From Megaleporinus macrocephalus (Eukaryota; Chordata; Actinopteri; Characiformes; Anostomidae), in contig CM038720.1 in the NCBI GenBank assembly GCA_021613375.1, positions 14,663,962-14,727,961 of the forward strand: a DNA stretch of 64,000 nucleotides. The letters run 5' to 3'. Below the pieces are notes generated by a model. That model saw nothing but the letters and a program-made list of their open reading frames with translations, made no database searches and was not told the DNA's origin. The stretch's first letter is position 1. Each line of letters opens with the position of its first letter. Position numbers and translations under genes: made by a program. This document shows positions 39,480-53,451 of this stretch, in pieces.

Positions 39480-39610
39480 TACTAAGCCAAGTGATGCTCC
39501 AGCTCCTCCTCGCCCTCTGTGGAGCAGCAGCTCCGTCCTCCTCTTTCAAAAGCCACAGCGCCACGTGACCGGCGCGCTCGCGCTTAGAGCGCGCGTCACC
39601 GAAAGCTTGC
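39480..39610 (-). promoter_or_regulatory. rab3c promoter / GC-rich segment with palindrome and E-box
   Basis: The only strongly CpG-rich stretch in this area, directly upstream of rab3c exon 1. It holds a CACGTG E-box (39562-39567) and an inverted repeat GCGCGCTC (39572-39579) / GAGCGCGC (39587-39594) with a 7-nt loop. An outer pair GTGAC/GTCAC (39565-39569, 39595-39599) flanks it. No TATA box; a CpG-type promoter is likely. Confidence 0.6.
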
Positions 39611-40639
39611 AGGCACTTGTAGTTTTTTAGGACTACAAATCTTCACACTAAAAGCCGATCAGCTTCCGATTTATTCAAAGTTCAAAGTACGACGTGTACG
39701 GCGTTAATAAAAATTTTTCATTTTCAGTTTTAGTGACATCGGTTCGCCCGTGTTAGACTGTGTTTTTTTTAATTATTTGATGTTCATAAACAGACAAATA
39801 CACCGACGTGTCATTCCTGAATATTCTGCTGTTGCCCTGACATGGAAGACAATAAGGCGAGGAAATAAACGCTCGTCGACTCCAGTTCCGTTGTTCTGTG
39901 ACTGTCAGTCGCATTAACGTTAAATCAGTCTGGCGAGACCGAGTATCTCTACAGATTCTGATTTCCAAGCGTAACATACTAACTAAGGTAAAAAGAGTAG
40001 AGCTATAGCGTGACACTACTAAATGTAACGGTAACGCTTCGATTTGTGTCCGTGTATGGCATAAAATAACGCTTACGAGGCTGGAGTTTGCTTCGCAATT
40101 CCCGTACACCTTAAATTCTGCAACAGTAAGTCTTTGTTCTGGCGCCCGTAGACGCAACTGCTGCATCATTTAAGGTATGACGGCGAAAAATTCGCCTTGA
40201 GAAGCTTATGTTTGAAGTTTGTCCTGGGGCATGTTTAAAGGAAGTGTTAAATTTAGAACTCTGATTTAAATGTATTGGTGCATTAATACAATGTATGCAC
40301 TAAACATATGTTCTACATACACGTGAGAAACTACCGCCTTTACCTTAAATAACCCTCTGAGGAAAATGGCTGTACAGTTGCTGTTGTGCGACCTCTGCTG
40401 GGGTTATCAGTACTGTCCTGCTTGTCATCTTCATATTGTCTTTATTCGTTGGAGACTTTAAGAGTTAGTAGGCTATTCGTTGAGTTTTGTACTGTGAACG
40501 TAGATGCAGTGTGCAGTGTATGTAAAATGTAAAAGTACTTTTTTTTCTTCTTAAATTCAAGAGCCGGCTTTTGGTCTTTCTTAGGACCTGTGGTATTAAC
40601 TTGTTTGACCCAAAGTTCTGTTTCTCCTCTACAGTGAAT

Positions 40640-40840
40640 TCACTGTCAAGCAATTTTTTTCTGACCATAAGAGGGTGGGTTCCCCTTTTGAGTCTTGGTT
40701 CCTCTCAAGTTTTCTTCTTTTTGCTCATAGTTAGGTTTTTCTTGTCATTGTCACCTTTGACTTGCTTGTTTAGGACTTAAACCTAAACATTTCTGTAAAG
40801 CTGCTTTGTGATAACATGTGCTGGAATAAATACATTTTGT
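40640..40840 (+). mobile_element. L2-type LINE 3' end fragment
   Basis: 'ggttcctctcaagttttctt', 'cttgtcattgtcacctttga' and 'ctgtaaagctgctttgtgat' are the hallmark 3' end of fish L2 LINEs. The same tail appears inverted inside the Tc1 element at 57934. Between rab3c and the FAM173-like gene, 39611-40640 and 40840-41343 hold no other feature that I can support. Confidence 0.7.
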
Positions 40841-42611
40841 CTAGTTTGAGGATTGCACAAAATGAGTATTCAGGCCTACAACTCCCATTTAATATTAGTT
40901 GTCGTGTTATGCAGTGTCCTGTATTGTGTCTCCTAGCTTTGACAGAATTCAGTGTTTGTATCCTTTTTGCATTTTCAACAATTAGTGTTTTCTCATTACA
41001 ATACCCAGCTTACAATGTGCAAATCAATTTCTCAAGTCATTAAAAATCTCCCCAGAGTGATAAAGAAATCCATGATATTTGCCTTCCTAGCAGTAGTTAT
41101 CAATTTCAGTATTTTTCTTTCTAAATACTTCATGCAAATAGCGTTGTATTCTGATCCTGATCCTGTGGGCTGAAGTACTACGCTTTTCTGTACTAATCTG
41201 TAAGAATTTAAAACTTGCCAGTGCTGCCTGTCCTACATAAAACATTAATCTGGTTTTGTGTGTGTGCGCTAACACAGGCTTGCAGTTATCTTCAGTAAAC
41301 AGTAGGAGCACAGCCTGTCTCCCTGAATTAATCTTCAGCTGGTATGGAGGACTCTATCGAGGTCATTCTCCAGGACCAGAACTCCAAATTACTCAACCGT
41401 TACCGGGACAACCAGATCCTCACCTTGGTGACGGGAGCCGTCTTCTCTGGTGTCTACGGGCTCTGGGCCATGTTTTGCATGCCTGGGCTAAAAGTGCCTT
41501 TGCGACTAAAGGTGCCCTTCTTGCCCTCCACGAACATGCAGACTAAGAATGTGATGAAGATGCTGGATGGGCGGCAAGGCCAGCTGGCTGACCTGGGCTC
41601 AGGAGATGGAAGACTGGTATGTCTCAAACCAAGTACTTCAGTAGTTTATTTTTAACGCAAGCAAGGTGATCCCACATATAGTAACTTTCTGTAAGTTATC
41701 TAATAGAGGCATTAAATGCTTTAAACCTCTATTTCTTATCAAAACCACTGTAAGCAGCAAGTTTTTCTAGAATTTTACATTGCTCTAAATGACATTGCTT
41801 ACATCTCAACAATTAAATGGTTTGAAAAAAGCACCCTTAATACCTGGATGATGTTATAGATACACATAAAAACTACCTGAATGATGTAGAAGAGCCATAA
41901 AGTTATGTGAAATGCCAATTCTCGTGTTTTGGTCTGGGCACTATGCACTATTATTCTAATATAATAGTCATATGTATATACTGCATCTTAATCATATTTG
42001 TACGCTGTAGCAGTGGTCTCACTTGGACAACACAGAAGTGTAAATTTTGAGGAGGACCCCAGGGCTTAGGACGCCTTGTGGGACAGGCCTTTTGCACTTT
42101 CTAGTCTGCAGGCTGCCATATATAGTGAAAGGGGAAGAGTCAGCAGAGGAAGTTTGGACAAAATGCCAGCTTGTTAATGATGTGCAGACATAGAGGAGAA
42201 GAGACCAGAGCCATATGATTAAAAATATGCAGTTGGGTTCGACTTGTCATACAGGTTATGGGTCTTTGAAGCTGAAACTGAATGTAACACTTTGACTGGT
42301 GCACATATTTTCCCTGTTTGACACTAGATTTTCTAGGCTTAATTACTAGACTATTTAGCAGTACAAATATGAATACTGCCACATATAGGCTTCAAGCTAT
42401 TTCTCCTGACTGAAATATGCTGCATGAAACTAAGTCTTGTATTAGACAGCAACCATATGTACTAACACCAGCTTCCACTCAGGCTAATGCAGTTTAACTG
42501 CCACATTTGAAGAAGCTGGCTAGGAAAACTTGACACAGATATGGCTCAACAACAATATTCAATCAATTATTGTGGTATTACAGTCTTGAACTTGTAAGTG
42601 GGGGTTACCTG

Positions 42612-43950
42612 AGTGTAATTTAGCAGGAAGTAGGTGGTAACATTCCCTGCCAACACACCTACGGTGTGACAGCATACTGTTTTTATGGTGGCCCAGAAGA
42701 CTCAACGCGCTACAGATTCACAAACGCGCTGCAAACAGAAAACACTTTCATCAAAACAACAACATGGCCACTACATTTAACAAACGCGCTGCAAAAACGT
42801 CCACAACACAACGGAAGTATTTCCGGAAGACACTTAAAGGACGTGGGACATACGGCGACGCAGCGTAAACAGAACCACGTGGAGCCGCGGTAGCGTCTAA
42901 CAGTGGTGGGTTAATGATACCGATGCTTCTGAGTTTGTGTAGAGAAATCCAGAAAGACGTTTATGAAGCGCGTATGGAGGCTTGCTTTGTTAAGAGCGAG
43001 TAACGTCACTGATGACGTCTGTAGCCTCGCTGTCTCAGGACGTGGTTCGAGTATTGGCATGATTTATTGTTTCTTAATAAAATTTAAAGTCACCAGCACC
43101 CCACAATCACTGTCCCATCTCTTAAAACCACTGCAACAGTTTAAACATCAATATCTCACATCCTATTGGGTTTATTTACTGACTGAAATCAAACTGTCAG
43201 GTTTTGTTTTATTAACAGACCTCTATTACCCACACAATCAAACACAGATCAAATAAACAAATGAATGAACCACAGAAAATGAAATTAAGGTGTTTTATAG
43301 ATATACCATGCTGACAACGTTGCAAGAGGCCATCGCAAATAGTGGAAATGACAATAAAAGTTTTGGCCAGCAGGGGGGTTCGTGTGCACATGAAGCTTCG
43401 AGTAATTAACCTTTTTTGACCAATCTGGAGGGAAAGCTTCAACGCTTCAGGAGTGTGGAGAAGTAAGTCTTGTGAGAAGTGATGAGAAGTAAATCTGGAT
43501 ATTTAGTAAATTCAGCCAAACTTATTTCTCATTAGAGGCTACCGCGGCTCCTTCGTGTTTTTGCAGCGCGTTTGTTGAATGTAGTGCCCATGTTGTCGTT
43601 TTGATGAAAGTGTTTTCTGTTTGTAGCGCGTTCGTAAATTTGCAGCGCGTTGGGTCTTCTCGGCCACCGTATATTGTTTTGGTGTCCACAACTTTGTTGC
43701 AACGTTGAAATGTAATTTCTCAGAACATTATTTGACAATGTTGTGATAACAAAATGGCAATGCTGTCAGTACGTTGTCACAACCTTCTAGAATCCTTCAT
43801 ATGTTCCACTATATCTGCCTGGGACTTCATGGAATTTTATAAAGTTGCCAACAGATAGAAATAATACCATAAAACAATGTTATTTAGTAGTGATGTTGTG
43901 ACAACATAAAAAGCAACACCTTTTGACAACGTTGTAGAAAAGTATGTTTG
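42612..43950. repeat. GTTGTCACAAC-rich dispersed repeat, copy 2, split by a transposon
   Basis: The left piece (to 42683) and right piece (from 43672) together match the 9440-9745 repeat: 'gtgacagcatactgtttt' on the left and 'ttttggtgtccacaactttg' on the right, then 'acaacgttgtag' near 43927. The 988-bp element at 42684-43671 interrupts it. Confidence 0.65.
42684..43671. mobile_element. Non-autonomous DNA transposon with long TIRs and 9-bp target duplication
   Basis: The ends are 'tatggtggcccagaagac' (42684) and, inverted, 'tacggtggccgagaagac' (43671). Inverted similarity runs for about 130 bp (left to ~42900 with an ~85-bp extra piece, right back to ~43533). Each arm carries three copies of a subterminal 'AACGCGCTGCAAA'-like word (left near 42703, 42722, 42782). 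Flanks: tactgtttt (42675-42683) and tattgtttt (43672-43680), a 9-bp duplication with one mismatch. No transposase ORF in the core. Long TIRs plus a 9-bp duplication suggest the Mutator-like group; hAT or P (8 bp) are alternatives. Sits in intron 1 of the FAM173-like gene. Confidence 0.85.
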
Positions 43951-45147
43951 CTGACTTTTCGCTAGCAATAGTCTAGCCCATCAAAGCACTTCAGAGAAGA
44001 TTTGATTGTAGTTTTTTCGAATATGTGCTGTGGTATTTGAATCTGAAGGCCATTAAGCTAACTAGGCTGGAGGAGCCAGTTAGCGTTAGCCTAGCTGGAA
44101 TGCTACAGGTTAAAATACTACAAAAAACAAGATTAATTTTAGCGTTCCGTCCTTTCAAAATCCCTCAACTACACTTTATCCGGAAATGTGTGATAATATA
44201 ATATATAATAACGCTTGCACTAGTATAACTTCTGTTTAACGCCCTTTCTGTTTTTTTCGATTTGAAACCACTTAGCGAATAGCCACATCATTGCATCATC
44301 CTATCAAACGGATGTCTTGTAGAAATGCTTGCACAGAAGCTCTCAGCTCTGCGGTGAAAAAGATACCTGTGTTGAACTACCTACAAAAATGTGTCACAGC
44401 GCAACATACTGCCATATCTATGTCAGAAGTGAGTCAAATGTGTTTTAAAAGTCGGACCAAATGCTTTTATGTGGGCCACCTTTGCAGTTTGCCAGTGTTA
44501 GCAGTAGGTCAAACTCAGTCCACATCAGTGTGCTTTCTGGCTAGTGTTTAATTTAAGATCATTTGACCCTAAAAAAAAAATCTAGTCAGTGGAGAGTGAG
44601 TTATATGGTTGTGAAATGAATGAATATAGTGCATAGTGCCTGAATTGAGACAGGCTAGAACTTTCCTTGAACAGTCATGTAATCAAGTCATTGACTTAAA
44701 GCTCAGAAATCACATTGCCAGTCATTTTAGCAGAATCTTTTGAATTGTAGGTGTTTGCAGCATGCGGCACAGGATTTGAGATCAATTCCATGCTGTTAGC
44801 CTACTCTAGAGGCAGAGCTTCCACACAGAGCTTTAGAGGAGGGGGCTTCCACACACTAAAGCCACGTTTGTTAAACAGGATTTCTGGAAGGTATTTATGA
44901 TGTCTATGGATTTTAAAGTCTGGCTAGATTCAGTGTTGTTTCTCTTTCTTTATGCAGACGGACCTGTCAAAATACAGGAACGTGGTTGCATTCCTGGCAC
45001 CTGCTGTGGTAAGTTCCTCCTAGAGGGCACACTTTCTATTGTGTAGTCCACATAAGAGCACAACAGAACAGTGTTTACAGTTTCAAGCACTGACTTATTA
45101 CTGGATTTTAGCTAAGTTAAAATCAGTGATTTCATTAATTAAATGTT

Positions 45148-45186
45148 ATTGTTGTTGTTGTTGTTGTTGTTGTTGCTGTTGTTGTT
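45148..45186. repeat. (GTT)n microsatellite
   Basis: About 12 GTT units with one GCT interruption, in the third intron of the FAM173-like gene. Confidence 0.9.
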
Positions 45187-46109
45187 AAACAAAGACCAAG
45201 AGACACTGTACAGGGCCTTTGTTTTACAAGCATGGCAGTGTTGGCATGTTAAAAATCAGATTTACATATTATTTTAATCATTTTATAAATAAATGTACCA
45301 CTGTTTAGTTGATGGGCCAAGTTTACTTTTTGGTTTTTGCACTGGAGCTATAAAAATGTATTAAAAGTATGAGCAACAATAAGACTTCAAGAAATGTTTA
45401 GCTATGCATACAGCAATTTTTTTACATTTTTAAACAAATCACAAGTCAGTTTGAGACAACTTGACAAATTAAATTTAGAGTGCTAACCTGTCACTATAGC
45501 CTTCCTTCCATTAGCCTTGTGCTTCCAATTTAAAACTAAAGAAACAAACTTCTGACACCACACATGTCTTGACTGATCATCTGCACTAGTGTGGTAAAGA
45601 GGAAACTATGTAAAGTAGATGTTTGGCCAAGCTCTTGCTTTAGGATGTAGCTGAATGTCAGGGTATTCAGGATATTTCTACATCATGATGATTCTGTGCT
45701 TTATTGCTGGGAGGATACCACGGCCTAACAAACATAGACTAGCACAGCAGTCTTGTTACATGTCATAGTTCATACAGCATGTTGTAATTGTCTCATCAGA
45801 TGCAGGATCTGGAGGAGAAGTTACAGAAGGAGCTTCCTGGGGATGCCCGAGTTGTAGTGTGCCGTTTTCCTTTTCATCATTGGCCCCACAACTGTACTAC
45901 AGGCTCTGGCTCGGACCAAGTCTGGGCGTACGATGTCTCTACAGTGCGAGACAGAGTCACCACTTCCTCTTTGACACCTCAGGGCTAAAGCAGGCATTGC
46001 TTAATCAAACATAATGTGGTGGAAATATGTTCACCTGCTACTGCAAAAAGCCTTACCGGGTTTTAACCTGATAACCCCTATGACATTGATGAGAATTTTT
46101 CTTTTGTTA

Positions 46110-46219
46110 AGACAATAATCTACTCACAACATTTTAATTTATTTAAATGTTTACGCAAAAAGTATGAAGGCTAGAGTCACATCCGTTTGAACACTCGCAA
46201 GTAAGCTTGGTTGATGTGT
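46110..46219 (-). terminator. gapt-like 3' UTR with poly-A signal
   Basis: Minus-strand AATAAA at 46138-46143, about 80 bp after the stop. The transcript end falls ~120 bp from the stop codon of the opposing FAM173-like gene (45988). Confidence 0.6.
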
Positions 46220-46696
46220 TCAGTCGTCATGCACATGAGGGTCATAATTGGCGTAAATGTCGTTGACTTCCAGTGAAGTGCAAGATAGGTAAATTCCTTC
46301 TGCATTGCTGTTCCTCAGGGAGCCCCCTTGCATCTCTTGATATTGAGGTTGAGTAGACACATTCACATAGTCGTTTTCAGAGTCTTCATCAGTTTGACTG
46401 TCTTGGACTTCATGTTTAGAGTCTCTATCATACTGAGATTCATAATCATGCTCTGAAACTTCGCACTGGCGGTCATCTTGAGATTCGTAGTCATGCCCAG
46501 AGTATCTATGGTCTTCATACTGAGGTTTGGGAGATGAAGACTGGAAAACAATTGTTCTCTTTCTGCGCCTCCAAAACCAAACCATAAATCCAACACCGAG
46601 GCCCAACACTACAGCTGCTGCTACCGTTCCACCAGCTATTATAATCACTGTTTGTGGATTGCTTGAGTAAGGTGGAGAAGTGGTGGTGTTCGACAT
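46220..46696 (-). CDS. gapt: Transmembrane GRB2-binding adaptor, GAPT-like (158 aa)
   Basis: Single coding exon, ATG at 46694-46696 to TGA at 46220-46222. Predicted type III membrane protein without a signal peptide: short N-terminus with one N-glycosylation site (NTT, 3-5), a hydrophobic span at about 17-42, a basic stop RRRKR (43-47), then an acidic tyrosine-rich tail. Tail motifs: Y110-VN and Y148-AN fit the GRB2 SH2 rule YxN; Y119-QEM fits the PI3K p85 rule YxxM; DYESQ occurs twice (69-73, 84-88). Human GAPT is a 157-residue leukocyte membrane adaptor with several YxN sites, a single coding exon, and a position between RAB3C and PLK2 on the RAB3C strand; all of these hold here. Primary sequence similarity is otherwise weak, so the call rests on topology, motifs, length and synteny. 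The family binds GRB2 and limits B-cell proliferation. Confidence 0.78.
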   Translation of the reverse strand: MSNTTTSPPYSSNPQTVIIIAGGTVAAAVVLGLGVGFMVWFWRRRKRTIVFQSSSPKPQYEDHRYSGHDYESQDDRQCEVSEHDYESQYDRDSKHEVQDSQTDEDSENDYVNVSTQPQYQEMQGGSLRNSNAEGIYLSCTSLEVNDIYANYDPHVHDD

Positions 46697-47043
46697 GGCT
46701 GATGATCTGCTGGTGGCTAAATTCAGACAGAATAAATACAAGAATTTGTGAAATGTGCATCCTTTGTATTCTTTTGCATCTACTATATGAGTAGCTTTTG
46801 ATGCCTTTCAACTGCTCTGTAAGTTGTAACAAAATTTGGAAGCTAAAACAAACTAAGTGGCACAAAATGTTAAGATAATATGTAATCTTGCACTCAGAAA
46901 TTATTAACTAGCTCCCTACCATAATTTAAAATATAAATGCCTAAAACAGACATTTACATTTAGAAGCTTATATTGTTAAAAACGTTAAAACATTTCCAGG
47001 TCTAATTCATACACATTACTACACAGTTTAAGAAGAGTTTTAC

Positions 47044-47130
47044 CTTGATCCTCTAAGACAAGGGCTGGAGTCTCTCTGAATGCAGGAAGTAGAGTGGTGT
47101 GCAGTTTGCTGTGCGTGTGATATTCAAGTG
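47044..47130 (-). other. Probable non-coding first exon of the gapt-like gene
   Basis: Minus-strand sequence ends 'gaggatcaag|gtaaaac' (donor at 47043) and joins the acceptor 'aatttag|ccaccagc' at 46716. The joined frame is open back to a TAG near 47126 but has no ATG, so translation must begin at 46696. The upper limit is uncertain. Confidence 0.45.
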
Positions 47131-47758
47131 TCTAGTATTAGAGCAGTGGCTGACTCAAGCCACATGTCATGGGTTCCTTATTCGCTGTAACAACATTTCA
47201 ACTGTGGGCTTCCACAAGACTCAGGCATTTATTTGTTGGCTCATTCAAGCTGTAGTCCGACTAAGAGTTTGGCTGCTTGTTAAAAGATTGATATCTATAA
47301 AACGATGTCTATAATTTATGTAGCCTCCACTGGAGGTCAATAATGTTGTTTTCCAGAGGAAAGTGATGGATAATGTTTGGAGAAATTGTGCTTCTTTTGC
47401 TTTTTTCTGTTATCTATGGGTCATTCTTGTAAAAATGGCATATTTGAGTTTCTAAATAAGTAAATAAGTTGGACTGCTGTATGTTACAACAAAAGGAACA
47501 TTCCTTATTTCTTTATTTTTCAAAATCTTCCATCATTCGTCATGTAAAAAATGATTGAGTGGTTTTATGTGAAGTGGTAGTTATAGGAGTCAAAGATCAT
47601 ATCTACAACAAAAACCATTTTAATTACTATTCAACACCACCAGTGAACCTACATGTGTCTTCTGAGTATTTATATGTAATAATGATGCTAAAATGTTTAC
47701 CAGCGTAAACCATTTTGACAAATTTAGAGAAAAGCATGTTATACCAGACCACTCTGAA

Positions 47759-47790
47759 TTTTATTTATTTATTTATTTATTATTTTTTTA
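47759..47790. repeat. (TTTA)n tract
   Basis: About 6 TTTA units between the gapt-like gene and plk2. Confidence 0.85.
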
Positions 47791-48048
47791 CATCTTAATC
47801 ATTTAATTATGTACATGTTTTTGTTTGGCATTTACACGTTCTGCTTTTAAGTTTCTAAAAATGAGTAAAAAGAATTTATATTTTTCCACCAGGCATTATT
47901 GTTTATATATGAAAAATGATTAATAATGATAAAACATCGATCCATTTCAGTCATTTTGTAATGCTGAATTCCAGGATGAGTCATGTTTCCTGAGAATAAC
48001 GCTTTCCGAGCTAGTGGTTAGTGTGGAGACGTTCAGGAGTCTAGCTAA

Positions 48049-48063
48049 CCACAAGGGGGCGCT
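48049..48063 (+). promoter_or_regulatory. CTCF-like motif between gapt and plk2
   Basis: CCACAAGGGGGCGCT fits the CTCF core, pointing towards plk2. About 75 bp upstream is TGAGTCA (AP-1) next to TTTCCTG (ETS-like), near 47974-47990. The rest of 47131-49320 has no gene. Confidence 0.5.
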
Positions 48064-49329
48064 GAAGTGCTTTTAAATCCATATCAAAATGATGCTCTTC
48101 AGAACGCTGCTGTTTAGAAACATGGTCTCTGGTTTGTCACAGAAACATTAAAACATTGCTTTCTGATAGCATATCCTGGAACTACACTCACTTCTCTAGT
48201 ACTTTTTGTTCTATAACGATCGTGTTAATGCTGTGGTTTGTTAGTTTCTAGCATCTAGCGCACTAAATATGTTACTACGTGAGTCAGTGTGGGTAAACAC
48301 AAACCTACAGCCTTATAAGCACGTACATATTTAGCATTCGCGTGAATATAAATAATAAAACGTAGATGTAGAATAACTGACATAACTGTACTGTCATTAG
48401 AAGTAAATTACAAACATAAGGAAAACAAAAAGCATCAGAGCTTTTTTTTTGTTATTTATAATTCTAGAAGTGCTTAATTATAATAACTAGACTCAGAATT
48501 GCTGAGAGTGTTGATAATGTGAACCAGAGGAGTTGCCTCTAAAAGCTCCCTCAAAAAAAGTTATTCCACAACATGATTATGAATACTCTGCCTGAGATAT
48601 TGTTGTATAACAGTTTTGGGGTAAAGTTAGTCTAAATGTAATTTAAGCCATATATTATGATCCATTCATGCCGGAGGGATGCATGAAGAGTGTTCTAAGG
48701 CAAAACCATCCCCCAAAAATGTTTACTGTTATAACTATTATTTCTATTATTTTCTATATTATTTTAACCTCATTATCTTTACATAAACTCAGAAGAGGAG
48801 TGTAAGTAAGGACACCTGTTTACCACCACCGTAATAAAGCAGTAGTCAGTAAATGTCTCTACAAATGAACCCCTTATGTTAAATCAGTCTGAATGTCGTT
48901 TACATCTTAGCCAATAATAATTCGGAAATTTTGAAAAGTTGGAGGAATTCGCCTTTGAAAAGAGCTCAAGTTAGGGAAAATATGTCAAAGACTCTGCACC
49001 TGTATATGAAATGTTAAATCACACATCTTTAAATTAAAAGCAATATTTGGTTCATTTGGTTTTATTGACCGGCCTAAAGAACAATAACCAAAACCAAAAC
49101 AATCAACCAAAAGATGATGAACGTACTCATAACAGAAGTTGTAGCTAAAGTTGTTGTTTGGGAATTTTGCTTTTACCTCATATTTTATGAAGAAATTTTA
49201 GTTATTTGGTATTTTGTTAGAGATTGTATGGTAAAATAGAATATATGTTATTTCTTGATTTATTGCTATATTTTAAATGCAAACTAACACTTTTCAGTAA
49301 AACCTTGGAAAGAAGTGATTTGCATTCCG

Positions 49330-49442
49330 CTCGTGCAACGCCATGACGTAGCGAAGGGAATAAATGGGCGGAGCTTAGGCTATAAGACTGGGAGCGCAGC
49401 ATTCTTCCCTCAGAAAGGAGGTTTGAGCAAGACGGAGCGAGC
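49330..49442 (+). promoter_or_regulatory. plk2 core promoter and 5' UTR
   Basis: Within 115 bp of the ATG: TGACGTAG (CRE-like, about 49344), GGGCGG GC box (about 49366), CTATAAGAC TATA-like box (about 49379), then a purine-rich leader ending 'ggagcgagc' before ATG. PLK2 is a known immediate-early gene responsive to calcium/cAMP and stress, so a CRE-like site next to a TATA-like box makes sense. Transcription start expected near 49410. Confidence 0.6.

Positions 49443-53451
<4,009 letters not shown>

Larger units (their letters stand above)
41344..45988 (+). pseudogene. FAM173-family lysine methyltransferase (ATPSCKMT/ANTKMT-like), second exon frameshifted
   Basis: Seven-beta-strand SAM-dependent methyltransferase; the vertebrate relatives trimethylate lysine on the mitochondrial ATP synthase c-subunit or ADP/ATP translocase. 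Exons: 41344-41616 (91 codons), 44751-44890, 44958-45008 (17 codons), 45800-45988 (62 codons plus stop), all with GT/AG. Exon 1 encodes a hydrophobic membrane anchor (about residues 27-50) and the SAM motif LADLGSGDGRL. Exon 2 encodes VFAAC..GFEINSMLLAY and, in a different frame, KATFVKQDFWK. Exon 3 is TDLSKYRNVVAFLAPAV; exon 4 has LPGDARVVVCRFPFHHW and VWAYDVSTV. Exon 2 is 140 nt, not a multiple of three, so the frame breaks between its halves (a GGGGG run lies there), and about five codons before GFEIN are missing. Most simply a recent pseudogene; a base-call error in the G run is the alternative. This family is not at this locus in human, as I recall. Confidence 0.75.

Noticed and set aside
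39753..40169. 138-codon minus-strand ORF upstream of rab3c
   Set aside because: No domain, no splice context, odd composition. It lies in 5' flanking DNA between two genes.
42114..42200. Possible second exon of the FAM173-like gene (AAIYSERG..., NASLLMMCRHR)
   Set aside because: Looked like a decayed GFELN block, but the true exon with GFEINSMLLAY and DFWK was found at 44751-44890.
46697..46741. Upstream in-frame ATG of the gapt-like ORF (MYLFCLNLATSR...)
   Set aside because: It lies in the intron before acceptor 'aatttag' at 46716. After splicing the frame has no upstream ATG, so the start at 46696 is preferred.
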